Counted from the first letter of the stretch, positions 1-8,853 are shown. The stretch is DNA of 64,000 bases from an archaeon (GCA_021819035.1 JAKASL010000001.1:372001-436000); one strand, 5' to 3'. Numbers and translations: made by a program. Notes: generated from the letters alone by a model not told the origin.

Positions 1-316
1 GCCCCTTCCGTTCGTCGTCAATCACCTTCTTGTAGATCTGGCCGGTCGTGATGTTGTTGGCCTTCGACACGTCCCTGTTCAGGAAACGCTCGTAGTTGCC
101 GATGTCCATGTCTGTCTCCCCGCCGTCGTCAGTGACGAAGACTTCGCCGTGGGTGTACGGGTTCATGGTCCCAGCGTCGAAGTTGAGATAGGGATCGATC
201 TTCAGGCAGTTGACGCGGACCCCAGACAGCTGGAGGAGTTTGGCCACAGAGGACGTGATCACTCCCTTTCCGAGCCCCGACATGACCCCGCCCGTGATGA
301 AAATATACTTGGGCAA
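1..316 (-). CDS. pyrG: CTP synthase, N-terminal part (runs off the window)
   Basis: This is the first 105 or so residues of CTP synthase, which makes CTP from UTP, ATP and glutamine in the cytosol. The sequence shows the synthase-domain P-loop region ([13 protein letters not shown]), followed by [15 protein letters not shown] and [16 protein letters not shown], which are hallmark PyrG segments that bind nucleotide and magnesium. The gene continues beyond position 1, so the glutaminase domain is not visible. The start is taken as TTG at 316, because an in-frame TAG lies upstream at about 340 and no ATG or GTG precedes the conserved block. It lies 48 nt downstream of the PhoU-like gene on the same strand and may be co-transcribed with it. 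Confidence 0.93.
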   Translation of the reverse strand, partial: MPKYIFITGGVMSGLGKGVITSSVAKLLQLSGVRVNCLKIDPYLNFDAGTMNPYTHGEVFVTDDGGETDMDIGNYERFLNRDVSKANNITTGQIYKKVIDDERKG

Positions 317-364
317 GTCGTCGCTGGACGGTCCACGCTAGTTAAGGGTTGCGAGGTCCTCGGC

Positions 365-1354
365 CTAGGCGACCTGCCGGGTGATCACGGCCAGGTCCGA
401 GACGTCGACCAGCAACTTGCTCACGCGCTCCAGCGAAGCCAGGATCTCGGCGGCGGTGGCGCTGTCTCCGGGGTCCCCCTTCGCTATCGAGGCGAGGCTG
501 GAAGTGATGTCCTTCGCCATGGCGTCCATCCTGCTGTTGACTGTCCTCGGCTTCCCCGCCCGCCTCGACAGGAACCCCTGGGTGGCCAGGTCGTTCATAA
601 CCTTCAGTTTGGCAACGCACTTCGCGTACTCCCTGGCGAGGTGCTTCGGGATTCGACTTTCACGGAACTTCGCGGAGAGCTCGCTGACTGCGTCTCCTGC
701 ACTCTCGAGGAACGTCGCCAGGACCCTGTAGTCGAGGAGGTCGACCGGGGAGAGGCCGTACCTCTCTGCGACCTCTGCCCTGACGACGGCCGCCCTCGTC
801 GCTCTGACAAGGAGGAAGTAGAGTCTGTCCACCTCGTCGTCCCGCTCGCTCACGAGGGCGAAGAGCTTCGAGTCACCCTTGGCCAGGGCGTCAGCGGTGT
901 CCTTGAGCATCCCGTCCAGGAGCCCCGACATCCTCCTGACGATGTTCTCAGGGGTGATGGCGGTAGGCTCGAGGAGGAACTGCAGGGTGATCCGCTTCGA
1001 GTCCTCGTCGAGCACCTCCAGGCCGACGAGCCTCTTCATCGTGTCCCTGATGTCCTGCCTCTCCTCCCTGGTGATCATCTTCGCGCCGACGACCTTGATC
1101 AGGTCGTAGCCCAGGAGGTACGCCCCAGTGATGTCGTTGACGACCTGGGCGAAGTCTCCGCCTGCGTGGGCGATGACCAGCTGCCTCTGCTCCTCTTCCG
1201 CTCCGTCGTAGGGCCTCACCATCAGCTTGCGCGGAGAGAGCTCCTCCACGGAGAGGTCCGCCCCCTTCCTGATGCCGTTCTTCCTGACCCAGTCCTTGGG
1301 GAGCGACACCAGGATCGTCCCCCTCCCCATCTCTATCGCCTTCCGCGCCGGCAC
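365..1354 (-). CDS. AbrB-PhoU phosphate uptake regulator-like protein
   Basis: A 329-residue protein with an N-terminal SpoVT/AbrB-like swapped-hairpin DNA-binding segment (residues about 1-50, GRGTILVSLPKDWVRK) followed by alpha-helical PhoU-like repeats (about 100-320). This AbrB-PhoU fusion is widespread in archaea and is usually annotated as a phosphate uptake regulator. DNA binding and control of phosphate transport are inferred from the family. The GTG start at 1354 is supported by a TATA-like box (TATAGAG near 1380) about 26 nt upstream, which implies a leaderless mRNA. No phosphate transporter genes lie next to it. Confidence 0.85.
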   Translation of the reverse strand: MPARKAIEMGRGTILVSLPKDWVRKNGIRKGADLSVEELSPRKLMVRPYDGAEEEQRQLVIAHAGGDFAQVVNDITGAYLLGYDLIKVVGAKMITREERQDIRDTMKRLVGLEVLDEDSKRITLQFLLEPTAITPENIVRRMSGLLDGMLKDTADALAKGDSKLFALVSERDDEVDRLYFLLVRATRAAVVRAEVAERYGLSPVDLLDYRVLATFLESAGDAVSELSAKFRESRIPKHLAREYAKCVAKLKVMNDLATQGFLSRRAGKPRTVNSRMDAMAKDITSSLASIAKGDPGDSATAAEILASLERVSKLLVDVSDLAVITRQVA

Positions 1355-1406
1355 GTCTCTATGCCGGGCGCCGGCTCTCTATACGTCGTTCGGAAGGTGC
1401 GTGGCG

Positions 1407-1718
1407 CTACTGCGCCGGGGGCGGCGCGGGCTTGTTGACCTGCTTGTTGACCGCCTCTGCCAGGTAGTGGCCGCGCAGTGTGACCTTGGCAGCGGTGACC
1501 CCCGGGACGGACATCAGCCCCGCCTTGATGTCGCTGGCGATCTTCAGCGCGAACATCGGGGGGCAGAAAGGAGCCGTCAGGTGGAACTCGAGGTCCACGG
1601 AGCCGCCGGTGACGGTCAGCTCGTCTATGAGCTTGAGGTCTGTGATTGGCCTCCCGAGCTCTGGGTCAATTATCCTCTCCATGGCCGCGTCGATGGCCGA
1701 CCGTTCCACCTGGGGCAA
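1407..1718 (-). CDS. MIP18/DUF59 family protein (Fe-S cluster assembly type)
   Basis: A small DUF59 (MIP18, PaaD-like) domain protein of about 103 residues. The IDPELGRPITDLKLI segment and the conserved cysteine in APFCPPMF match the family, whose members help assemble or transfer iron-sulfur clusters. Reading can extend to TTG at 1742. However, the likely TATA box on this strand (ATAAATAA, 1747-1754) places transcription start near 1724, so TTG at 1718 or GTG at 1709 is a better start. A proline/alanine-rich tail ends the protein. It is divergent from marC and shares the A/T-rich promoter. Confidence 0.8.
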   Translation of the reverse strand: MPQVERSAIDAAMERIIDPELGRPITDLKLIDELTVTGGSVDLEFHLTAPFCPPMFALKIASDIKAGLMSVPGVTAAKVTLRGHYLAEAVNKQVNKPAPPPAQ

Positions 1719-1743
1719 GCGTTCCAGGAGAATTCTGCACAAC

Positions 1744-1758
1744 TGATTATTTATCCGT
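1744..1758. promoter_or_regulatory. bidirectional TATA-like promoter
   Basis: The only A/T-rich block between the DUF59 gene and marC is GATTATTTATCCG at about 1745-1757. Read on the plus strand it is a TATA-like box about 30 nt before the marC ATG at 1782. Read on the minus strand (ATAAATAA) it lies about 26 nt before 1724. One short element seems to serve both genes. Confidence 0.5.
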
Positions 1759-1781
1759 TTGGCGGCGCAGGCCGTGAAGCG

Positions 1782-2399
1782 ATGTCAGGCCTCGCTACCT
1801 TCTTCGCCTTCGACGCCGGGCTCTTCGTGGAGGCCTTCGTGCTCCTGTTCGCTGTGATAGACGCGGTGGGGACGGTCCCCATATTCATCGGGCTGACCGA
1901 GGGGGCCAGGGGGTCCAGGCGGAAGATAGTGAAACAGGCCGTCGTCATCTCGACGGTCATACTCGTCCTCTTCGCGCTCTTCGGGTGGCTTATCTTCGAA
2001 ATCTTCGGCATCAACATCAACGACTTCCGGGTCGCAGGCGGGGTCATACTGTTCATCGTCGCCGTCGACCACCTCAGGGGGGAGCAGGACCGGCAGAGGG
2101 GGCTCGCCCCCTCCGACATCGCCGCCTTCCCCCTCGCCACCCCGCTCCTGGCCGGGCCAGGGGCGATCTCCACCGTGATCATCATATCTGCCCCTCCCTA
2201 CAGCCCGTTCCTGGCCTTGCTCGTGGTGGGGTGCAACGCCGCCTTGGCCTACCTCGTCCTCTCCAGCTCCGACTGGGTGGGCAAGTTCATGGGGCAAAAC
2301 GGGACCGCCGCCCTCTCCAGGATAACCGCACTGCTCATCGCGGCCCTGGCAGTCGCGTTCGTCGCCGAAGGGCTGAAGGGGCTGTTCCCCGTACTCTAG
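1782..2399 (+). CDS. MarC/NAAT family membrane protein
   Basis: A 205-residue integral membrane protein with about six hydrophobic helices. The segments LLFAVIDAVGTVPIFIGLT and AAFPLATPLLAGPGAIST are signatures of the MarC (UPF0056) family. Substrate and role are unresolved for most members; some archaeal relatives have been described as neutral amino acid transporters. The ATG at 1782 is chosen over an upstream open frame because the preceding reading lies antisense to the DUF59 gene and a TATA-like box sits about 30 nt before this ATG. The acylphosphatase gene starts 8 nt after its stop, so the two are probably co-transcribed. Confidence 0.88.
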   Translation: MSGLATFFAFDAGLFVEAFVLLFAVIDAVGTVPIFIGLTEGARGSRRKIVKQAVVISTVILVLFALFGWLIFEIFGININDFRVAGGVILFIVAVDHLRGEQDRQRGLAPSDIAAFPLATPLLAGPGAISTVIIISAPPYSPFLALLVVGCNAALAYLVLSSSDWVGKFMGQNGTAALSRITALLIAALAVAFVAEGLKGLFPVL

Positions 2400-2407
2400 G
2401 AGCGGCC

Positions 2408-2677
2408 ATGACAACAGCTGTCCGTCTCAGGATAACAGGGCTCGTCCACGGCGTCTCCTTCAGGGCGAGCATGGCCCGCCTGGCGGCGGACGCAGGGGTT
2501 CGCGGCTGGGTCCGCAACCTCCCGGACGGCTCCGTGGAAGCCTTCCTGGAGGGGGACGAGCGAAAAGTTCAGAGGGTCATAGACTGGGCCAGGTCTGGCC
2601 CCCCAAGGGCCAAGGTGGACCGGGTCGATGTCGAGGCGGCCTCTCCGAGGCACCACCGCGACTTCCGCATCCACTGA
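2408..2677 (+). CDS. acyP: Acylphosphatase
   Basis: An 89-residue acylphosphatase, a small cytosolic enzyme that hydrolyses carboxyl-phosphate bonds such as acetyl phosphate or 1,3-bisphosphoglycerate. The phosphate-binding loop GLVHGVSFR carries the catalytic arginine (residue about 20), and VRNLPDGSVEA carries the conserved asparagine that positions water (about 38). Length matches the family. The ATG at 2408 follows marC by 8 nt and precedes the conserved beta strand. It converges with the isocitrate dehydrogenase-like gene, whose stop lies 10 nt away. Confidence 0.93.
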   Translation: MTTAVRLRITGLVHGVSFRASMARLAADAGVRGWVRNLPDGSVEAFLEGDERKVQRVIDWARSGPPRAKVDRVDVEAASPRHHRDFRIH

Positions 2678-2687
2678 CGACCAGGCT

Positions 2688-3893
2688 TCATCCTTTCTGA
2701 TAGGACTCCCACTTCTCGCCAAGATGCGGGTCTGACAGCGCCGCAGCAACGTAGTCCCCGAACTGGGAGGCGGTCGCCCCGTCGGGCCTCCCTGTGACCT
2801 TCACCTTCTCCTCGTACATCGAGCAGACGTCAAGGGCCATCGCGAGCCTCCTGCTCTTCTCTAGCATCCCGATGTGCTCCAGGAGCATCACCGCCGCCCT
2901 CATGAGGCTGAGCGGGTCTGCGTAGTCCCCTCGCCCCTCGGTGATCATCCTCGGCGCCGACCCGTGGATCGCCTCGAACATGCCGAACCTCGCTCCGATG
3001 TTGGCGCTCCCCGCGGTCCCGACCCCTCCCTGCAGCTCGGCGGCCTCGTCTGTCACTATATCCCCGTAGAGGTTCGGGAGGACGACCACCTCGAAGTCGC
3101 GCCTCCTCTTCTCGTCTATGAGCTTGGCGGTGAACACGTCGATGTACCAGCTGTCCCACTTGACCTCCGGGAAGTCCGCTGCCACCTTCTTCGCCGCGTC
3201 CAGGAACAGGCCGTCGGTGGTTTTGATCACGTTGGCCTTCGTCACGACCGTCACCCGCTTCCTCCCCGTCTTCCTGGCATGCTCGAAGGCGAGCCTGATT
3301 ATCCTCTCGGACCCCGGCCGGGTGATCACCTTGAAGTCAACAGCCAGGTCTGGCGTGGCCATGAACCCCTTGCTCCCGAGGACGTACTCGCCTTCCGTGT
3401 TCTCCCTGAAGAACACCCAGTCGATTCCCTGAGACGGCACCTTCACCGGCCTCACGTTTGCGAACAGGTCGAAGGCCTTCCTGATTGCTATGTTCGCGCT
3501 CTCTATGTTTGGCATCCCGCTCCCTTCTTCCGGGGTGGTCGTCGGCCCCTTCAGCAGGACGTGACACTTCCGGATGTCTGCGAGGACCTCCTCGGGGAGG
3601 GGCTTCAGCTGCTTGACCCTGTTCTCGATGGTCAGTCCGCCTATCTCCCTGATCTCCACCCGGCCAGACCTGAGCTCGTCCTGGAGGAGTCTCTCCATCA
3701 CCTTGGTGGTCTCCTTCGCTATGATGGGGCCGATGCCGTCCCCTCCGATGACCCCTATCACGACCCTGTCGAGCTTCGTGTAGTCCAGCCACTCGACCGG
3801 CCTGCCGATTCTCTTGGCCCTCTCGACCTGTTCCTGCAGCAGCACCCGGAAGCGCTCAGCTGCCTCCGAGAGGGAGCCGTCTTCACCCACCAT
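2688..3893 (-). CDS. Isocitrate/isopropylmalate dehydrogenase family (probable isocitrate dehydrogenase)
   Basis: A 401-residue beta-decarboxylating dehydrogenase. GVIGGDGIGP (about 48-56) is the N-terminal fold signature. SANIAIRK (about 132-139) contains the Ser-x-Asn...Arg substrate-binding pattern of isocitrate dehydrogenases. FFRENTEGEY (161-170) and NLYGDIVTDEAA are active-site and metal-binding segments. Size and the Ser/Asn pair favour isocitrate as substrate (TCA cycle), but the NLYGD form is shared with isopropylmalate enzymes, so specificity is inferred. The frame opens at 3947, yet a TATA-like TTTAATGG at about 3918-3925 lies 26-28 nt before ATG 3893, which favours the shorter, leaderless start. 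A GGAGG-like stretch also precedes it. Confidence 0.87.
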   Translation of the reverse strand: MVGEDGSLSEAAERFRVLLQEQVERAKRIGRPVEWLDYTKLDRVVIGVIGGDGIGPIIAKETTKVMERLLQDELRSGRVEIREIGGLTIENRVKQLKPLPEEVLADIRKCHVLLKGPTTTPEEGSGMPNIESANIAIRKAFDLFANVRPVKVPSQGIDWVFFRENTEGEYVLGSKGFMATPDLAVDFKVITRPGSERIIRLAFEHARKTGRKRVTVVTKANVIKTTDGLFLDAAKKVAADFPEVKWDSWYIDVFTAKLIDEKRRRDFEVVVLPNLYGDIVTDEAAELQGGVGTAGSANIGARFGMFEAIHGSAPRMITEGRGDYADPLSLMRAAVMLLEHIGMLEKSRRLAMALDVCSMYEEKVKVTGRPDGATASQFGDYVAAALSDPHLGEKWESYQKG

Positions 3894-4037
3894 GAGGTTC
3901 CGCCCCCCTCCAAGTCCATTAAAGGGTGCTCCCGAAGAGCTGCCCACCCCGCACGAGGCTTCACTTTCAGCGTTCCGCCCCCCGGGCCCGCGGCCGCCGA
4001 CTAACGTTTTTAGCGCGACCCCTCTGGACCGGGTCCG

Positions 4038-4562
4038 ATGTCCTCCGACGCCGACGTGAAGAAGGCAGCGGAGCTGAAGCTCTGGCTGGAGGGGAGGATA
4101 GCCCAGCTGCAGGAGGAGATAGAGAGGCTCAAGGAGACCCTGGGCTACGTCGACGCCACCCTCAGGGTATCCACTTTCAAACCTGCCATAGAGATGCTCG
4201 CCGAATCAAAAGTCGTCGCCGAGACGCGCGAGCTGAAGAGGGACAAAGGCGGCCAGGTCATAGCGGTCGCCACGATAACCCCGGACGCCGTGTCCGTGGA
4301 GCCTGCAGGGACGGTCTTGAAACCGACCACCCCGCCGTTCAGGTCCTTCCTCATCGGCAAGATACTGGAGGGGATGAAGGCGAAGGACGAGGAGCTCGTG
4401 AAGGGGGGAAAGCTCGCGAAGGGAGCCGGCCTGAGGTTCGACGTGGAGGAGGTCAACGGAGCCATAGGGAAGCTGATAATCGAGAACTACAGGGAGAAAG
4501 CCAGGCTCAACGAGATCCTCAGCACTGTCTCCTGGACCTTCTCGCGGATGATGGAGAAGTAG
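4038..4562 (+). CDS. Conserved hypothetical protein with N-terminal coiled coil
   Basis: I do not recognise this 174-residue protein. Residues about 10-42 form a charged, leucine-spaced coiled coil (LKLWLEGRIAQLQEEIERLK). A mixed alpha/beta region follows, with a conserved-looking TTPPFRSFLIGKILEGM segment (about 95-113) and an amphipathic helical C-terminus. It has no signal peptide or membrane segment. A TATA-like box (CGTTTTTA, about 4005-4012) lies 26-30 nt before ATG 4038, so it is a real transcription unit with a leaderless start. It converges with the PfkB gene with only 3 nt between stops. Confidence 0.7.
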   Translation: MSSDADVKKAAELKLWLEGRIAQLQEEIERLKETLGYVDATLRVSTFKPAIEMLAESKVVAETRELKRDKGGQVIAVATITPDAVSVEPAGTVLKPTTPPFRSFLIGKILEGMKAKDEELVKGGKLAKGAGLRFDVEEVNGAIGKLIIENYREKARLNEILSTVSWTFSRMMEK

Positions 4563-4565
4563 GGG

Positions 4566-5522
4566 TCAGCTTCCATTCAGCTCAGACAGGGTCGGCGGGA
4601 CGGGGTCTCTCCCACCCAGGTAGAGCGCGGCGGCCCTGTTGGCGAACCCCAGGCGCGCTCGCTCGTCCATCCCCTCCAACCTGCCATAGATGGAAGCCGC
4701 GTCCCAGACGTCCCCCGCCCCCGTGAGTCGGCGGGTTCTGACCGACCTGGCGGGGCTGGCGGTCACGCTGGTCCCTTCGCTGGTGTACGCGCCGTCGACG
4801 CAGTGCAGGTCGAACACGACCCCGAGAGCCCTCGCGAGATAGAGGCACCTGGTCGCCCTGTCCGCCGACTCGATCCCGAGGGCGGTGGCCGCCGAGAGGC
4901 TCTCGAACTCGTTCATGCTCACCCAGTCGACCAGCCTCTTCTCAGAGATGAGCCTGGCGAGCCCCTTGAACCTGTCCAGTCTGTCCCGAAAGTCAGCAGG
5001 GTCGATGTAGATTGTCTTCTCTGGACCGAGGCGTCTCCTCAGCCCCTGCAGCAGCTCCGTCCCCCTCCTGTTCGCGGCCCAGTTGACCGAGCATACGACC
5101 TTCGAGCCTTCGAGCCCTGCCCAGTCGTCCTCGTCGAGGACCGAGGGGCCGAAGTCAGATGCCCCCCTCCCGTCGGACAACATCACGTTGGTGCTCTCCT
5201 CAAAGGCGACAGTCAGCCCCGCCGGCAGCGGTTTCACCCTCAGGTCAGCCCTCAAACCCCTGAATGCGCTCTTCAGGAGGTGCTCGTGGGCAGGTTCACA
5301 GTGGGTTATCAGCAGCGTCCTCAGGCCCAGCCTGGCGAGCGCGTGGGCGAGGTTCACCGCGTTCCCTCCCCTGATCTCCTCCTGGGAGGTCCCATGGATG
5401 CCGCCCCCTCCCGACGCAGCCTTCTCCGCGACCTCGGCCATGGTCTTCTCGAGCCCTCCCACGTGGACCAGCCTGTCCACGAAGTAGTCGTGCATCACCG
5501 CAACGTCGTACTCTCGGGGCAT
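4566..5522 (-). CDS. PfkB/ribokinase-family carbohydrate kinase
   Basis: A 318-residue member of the ribokinase (PfkB) superfamily, which transfers phosphate from ATP to sugars or nucleosides. GGNAVNLAHALARLG (about 52-66) is the N-terminal PfkB signature that contacts the substrate. TGAGDVWDAA near residue 270 is the C-terminal signature, with the aspartate of GAGD as catalytic base. The usual phenylalanine after GAGD is replaced by VW. Substrate cannot be told from sequence. ATG 5522 lies 2 nt after the stop of the ACT-domain gene, so the two form an operon. Confidence 0.85.
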   Translation of the reverse strand: MPREYDVAVMHDYFVDRLVHVGGLEKTMAEVAEKAASGGGGIHGTSQEEIRGGNAVNLAHALARLGLRTLLITHCEPAHEHLLKSAFRGLRADLRVKPLPAGLTVAFEESTNVMLSDGRGASDFGPSVLDEDDWAGLEGSKVVCSVNWAANRRGTELLQGLRRRLGPEKTIYIDPADFRDRLDRFKGLARLISEKRLVDWVSMNEFESLSAATALGIESADRATRCLYLARALGVVFDLHCVDGAYTSEGTSVTASPARSVRTRRLTGAGDVWDAASIYGRLEGMDERARLGFANRAAALYLGGRDPVPPTLSELNGS

Positions 5523-5523
5523 C

Positions 5524-6030
5524 CTACTTCAGGATCTTTATGCTCCGGACGTCCTTCAGGCCATGGAGCTCTTCTATGACCTGGCCGGTCAGCTGGCCCT
5601 CCACCACCAGGGTCATCTTCGCGTCGGGGACCATCTCAGGGTCTTCCGCGACCGCCTGCCTCACCACCATGCCGTGGCGCGAGAGTATCCCAGCGACTTC
5701 CGCCATGATCCCCGAGGACTTCGGGTCCGCCTGAATGACCACCGCCGTGTACCCGAGGAGGTTCACGACGTCGACTAAACTGGTCCCGAGGGGGGCCGTC
5801 CTTGAGAAGAGGGAGTAGAGATATCTGTTCTGCCTTATCTGCTGCACGGTCTGCTTCACCACCCTTCTGTCCACGTCCACCGCCCTGGCGACGGCGGTGA
5901 AGCCCACCTCCACGTCCCCGACGTAGATCTTCTCGTCCTCGGAGACCCGCATCCCGCACTCGATCATCTTCCTCACGATGTCCGGCCTGACCACCTGCCG
6001 CTCGAACTGCTTCCTGATGCTGGGCCACAC
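5524..6030 (-). CDS. ACT-domain regulator of amino acid metabolism (archaeal family)
   Basis: About 168 residues: an N-terminal helical/HTH-like part (WPSIRKQFERQVVRP..., VDVDRRVVKQT) and a C-terminal ACT domain (about 90-165, IMAEVAGILSRHGMVVRQAV) that normally binds an amino acid as allosteric signal. It resembles the archaeal family annotated as regulator of amino acid metabolism, whose members begin with Met-Trp. I therefore take GTG 6030 (giving M-W-P-S-I-R) as start, although the frame is open to GTG 6138. The TATA-like box at 6114-6120 would fit a GTG at 6096 equally well. It is divergent from trpB2, a plausible regulatory target, and overlaps an operon with the PfkB gene. Confidence 0.75.
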   Translation of the reverse strand: MWPSIRKQFERQVVRPDIVRKMIECGMRVSEDEKIYVGDVEVGFTAVARAVDVDRRVVKQTVQQIRQNRYLYSLFSRTAPLGTSLVDVVNLLGYTAVVIQADPKSSGIMAEVAGILSRHGMVVRQAVAEDPEMVPDAKMTLVVEGQLTGQVIEELHGLKDVRSIKILK

Positions 6031-6108
6031 GACAGATGTCCGGAATTGTGCGCTATTGAGGGTTTCCGCGCTCCCTGAACCAGCAACCCTATGCACAGTT
6101 TCGCGCAC

Positions 6109-6121
6109 GATTCGATTTAAC
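6109..6121. promoter_or_regulatory. TATA-like element between ACT regulator and trpB2
   Basis: GATTTAACC is about 26-30 nt upstream of the trpB2 ATG at 6144, ideal for a leaderless plus-strand transcript. Its complement GGTTAAATC is about 26 nt upstream of the GTG at 6096 on the other strand, so the box probably drives both genes. Confidence 0.5.
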
Positions 6122-6143
6122 CTCCTGGTACGGGGCACAGACC

Positions 6144-7511
6144 ATGAGTCAGACGCAGCTGAAGTCGGTCCTTTCTCCTGACAAGCTCCCGCATGACTAC
6201 TACAACATCCAGCACGACCTCCCGGAGCCTCTTCCTCCGCCTCTCGACCCGCGGACCATGCAGCCGATGGCCCCAGAACCTCTCCTCCGGCTCTTCGCCA
6301 AAGAGTGCGTGATGCAGGAGATCTCCACCCAGGAGTTCATCCCAATCCCCGAAGAGGTAAGGGAAGCCTACCTCAGGCTCGGGCGGCCTACCCCGCTGTA
6401 CCGGGCGACCCGGCTCGAGGCCAAGCTGAAGACACCTGCCAAGATATTCTTCAAACGCGAAGACCTCAACCCTGCCGGGAGCCACAAGCCGAACACCGCC
6501 ATAGCCCAGGCATACTACCACATGAAGGAGGGGACGGAGCGCCTGACCACCGAGACGGGGGCGGGACAGTGGGGGAGCGCGCTCGCCCTGGCAGCGGCCA
6601 TGTTCGGCATAGACCTGACCGTGTACATGACGAGGAGCAGCTACGACCAGAAGCCCTACCGTCGTACGCTTATGGAGGTTTACGGGGCCAAAGTGCACCC
6701 GTCCCCCAGCTCGAGGACCAATGCCGGGAAGAAGTTCCTCGAGAAGGACCCGAACCACCCCGGGGGCCTGGGGATCGCCATCAGCGAAGCGGTGGAAGAC
6801 TGCGTCACCCACGACAACACGAAGTACGCCCTCGGGAGCGTCCTGAACCACGTCCTCACCCACCAGTCTGTCATAGGTCAGGAGGCGAAGCTACAGATGG
6901 AGGAATTCGGCGAGGACCCCGACTATATAGTCGGGTGCATCGGAGGAGGGAGCAACTACGCCGGCCTGGCCTACCCATTCATGAAGGACAAGCTCCGGGG
7001 GAAGAGCGCGGCGGAGTTCGTCGCGTCGGAGCCGAAGGCGGTCCCTTCGACCACCCGCGGGTCCTACAGGTACGACTTCGCCGACTCGGGCGAGATGACC
7101 CCGCTGATCAAGATGTACACCGTGGGCCACACCTACCAGTGCCCGCCCATCCACGCCGGGGGGCTGAGGTACCACGGCAAGGCGCCTTCGATGTGCATGC
7201 TCATAGACAAAGGCTTCATGCGTAGCGTCTCCTACTCCCAGAACGAGGTGATGGAGGCTGGCATCCTCATGGCCCAGACCGAGGGGATCGTCCCGGCCCC
7301 CGAGTCGAACCACGCGGTCAAGGCCGCCATTGACCTGGCCCTGGAGTGCAAGCGGAAGAACGATGCGAAGACCATACTCTTCAACCTCAGCGGTCACGGC
7401 CTCCTCGACCTGAAGGCGTACGAAGACAAGCTAGCCAACAGGCTGGTGGACTTCGAGCCAGACGAAGGGTCGCTGGCCCAGGCTCTGGCCGCCCTCCCAG
7501 TCGTCCGCTGA
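6144..7511 (+). CDS. trpB2: Tryptophan synthase beta chain-like, TrpB2 type
   Basis: A 455-residue PLP enzyme. NPAGSHKPNTA (about 110-120) carries the Schiff-base lysine, TETGAGQWG (about 134-142) is the substrate loop, and CIGGGSNYAG (about 263-272) binds the PLP phosphate. The length and N-terminal extension match TrpB2, the type 2 beta chain common in archaea, which converts indole and serine to tryptophan and can act without the alpha subunit. No trpA or other trp genes are adjacent. It is divergent from an ACT-domain regulator, so amino acid-responsive control is possible. Confidence 0.92.
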   Translation: MSQTQLKSVLSPDKLPHDYYNIQHDLPEPLPPPLDPRTMQPMAPEPLLRLFAKECVMQEISTQEFIPIPEEVREAYLRLGRPTPLYRATRLEAKLKTPAKIFFKREDLNPAGSHKPNTAIAQAYYHMKEGTERLTTETGAGQWGSALALAAAMFGIDLTVYMTRSSYDQKPYRRTLMEVYGAKVHPSPSSRTNAGKKFLEKDPNHPGGLGIAISEAVEDCVTHDNTKYALGSVLNHVLTHQSVIGQEAKLQMEEFGEDPDYIVGCIGGGSNYAGLAYPFMKDKLRGKSAAEFVASEPKAVPSTTRGSYRYDFADSGEMTPLIKMYTVGHTYQCPPIHAGGLRYHGKAPSMCMLIDKGFMRSVSYSQNEVMEAGILMAQTEGIVPAPESNHAVKAAIDLALECKRKNDAKTILFNLSGHGLLDLKAYEDKLANRLVDFEPDEGSLAQALAALPVVR

Positions 7512-7522
7512 ATGGGAGGCGC

Positions 7523-8851
7523 CTAGTCGTAGGCCCTGGTGATGCTGACGCCGTCGACCAGCATCCAGGGGCACAGCGTGGGGGTGTCGACCTCCCACCA
7601 CTGGACCCATTCGCGCTCCTTCGACAGGAGCCTCACGGAGGAGAGCAGCCTCTGCTGGTCGTCCCCCGCGCGCATCCCCTTCAGCGGCCTCACGACCTTC
7701 CCGTCTTCCACAAGGTATGCGCCGTCCCGGGGGACTGTGGAGAACTCCCCGGTCCTGTAGTTGTTGAACCTGGTGTACCAGTTGCTGGTTAGCACGATCC
7801 CTTTCTTCATCTCCTTCACCATCTCCTCGTAGCTGGAGTCCCCGGCCCCCACCTCCAGGTTCCAGGGGTGAGGGGCGATGAGTCCGGCGTTCCCTGTGGT
7901 CTCTGACCTCCACTTCTTCGCCGTCGTGAGGTTGTGCAGGTACCCTCGAAGGACCCCACCGTCTATGATCTTCGTGGCCCTGGTGGGGGACCCTTCGTCG
8001 TCGAACGCCCTCCCTCCGAAACCTCCCTCTATCACTCCGTGGTCGGTGAGATAGAACGCCGGCGCGGCGACCTCTTTCCCGAGCTTCCCAGCGAGACATG
8101 ACGTCCCTGCGTCGACCGAGAACGCGGACGCCGCCCCGGCGACCGTCTCGACCAGGTTAGAGGCGACGGTCGGGCTGAGCAGGACCTCGTACTTGCCTGC
8201 CTCGGGCTCGGCGGCATGCCGCATACCCTTCGCGCCCGCTCCTGCCCTCCTCCCTGCTTCTTCCGGGTCGAACCCCCGCAAGGTCGACGAGCAGGACAGG
8301 CCGTGGCCGCTGGCGTCGCCCTCGCCGAAGGAACGTATGTTCAGGGTGATGGCCGTCCTCGAGTCGGACCCCCTGGCCCCAGAGGTGGTCAGGATGGCGA
8401 CCGTAGCTTTCCATGCGCTGATGGCCCCCGCAGACCTCTCCCCGCCTGCCGCCAGGGATGAATCTATGGCCGCTTTGGCCAGCTCTGGGAGCATCTCCTC
8501 GGCATCCTCAAGCTTCCTGTCGACGCCGCCGCTCTGGCTGAATCTGGCCCCTGCGTCGGGGAGCGGTGCGTACTCGGCCTCGGGGAGCCCTCGCATGGAC
8601 GCATAGAGGTCCTTGACGAACCCCCTCACCGCGGCAGGCGAGAGGTTCGAAGTGGACGCGATCGCCCTCCGCCCTGCCTTGGCCAGATACACGGTCAGCT
8701 CGGCCTCGTCGACCCTGTTGGCCACCGTCGCTGAGTTGTCTGCGAACCTGACCATGCTCTCCGCGATTCGGGTGCTGAGCGCGACCGCGTCGTCTGCCTT
8801 CACAGCCTCGGCCGTGCGGACTGCCAGGCTGTTCAGCTCGTCCAGGTCCAC
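7523..8851 (-). CDS. pmbA: TldE/PmbA-family metalloprotease subunit
   Basis: A 442-residue TldE (PmbA) protein, partner of TldD in a heterodimeric metalloprotease. TldE lacks the zinc motif and forms the second half of the proteolytic chamber. Recognisable segments include HGLSCSSTLRGFDPEEAG, DHGVIEGGFGGRAFDDEG and GGVLRGYLHNLTTAKKW. The open frame continues to 9118, but that part is only antisense-quality sequence inside tldD. GTG 8851 starts 2 nt after the tldD TAA, gives the expected length and fits tight translational coupling. Confidence 0.9.
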   Translation of the reverse strand: MDLDELNSLAVRTAEAVKADDAVALSTRIAESMVRFADNSATVANRVDEAELTVYLAKAGRRAIASTSNLSPAAVRGFVKDLYASMRGLPEAEYAPLPDAGARFSQSGGVDRKLEDAEEMLPELAKAAIDSSLAAGGERSAGAISAWKATVAILTTSGARGSDSRTAITLNIRSFGEGDASGHGLSCSSTLRGFDPEEAGRRAGAGAKGMRHAAEPEAGKYEVLLSPTVASNLVETVAGAASAFSVDAGTSCLAGKLGKEVAAPAFYLTDHGVIEGGFGGRAFDDEGSPTRATKIIDGGVLRGYLHNLTTAKKWRSETTGNAGLIAPHPWNLEVGAGDSSYEEMVKEMKKGIVLTSNWYTRFNNYRTGEFSTVPRDGAYLVEDGKVVRPLKGMRAGDDQQRLLSSVRLLSKEREWVQWWEVDTPTLCPWMLVDGVSITRAYD

Positions 8852-8853
8852 GC

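Noticed and set aside
149-1438. Long plus-strand open frame opposite the PhoU-like gene
   Set aside because: Arg/Asp/Leu-rich antisense sequence typical of GC-rich shadow frames; the minus-strand gene has clear domains and a promoter.
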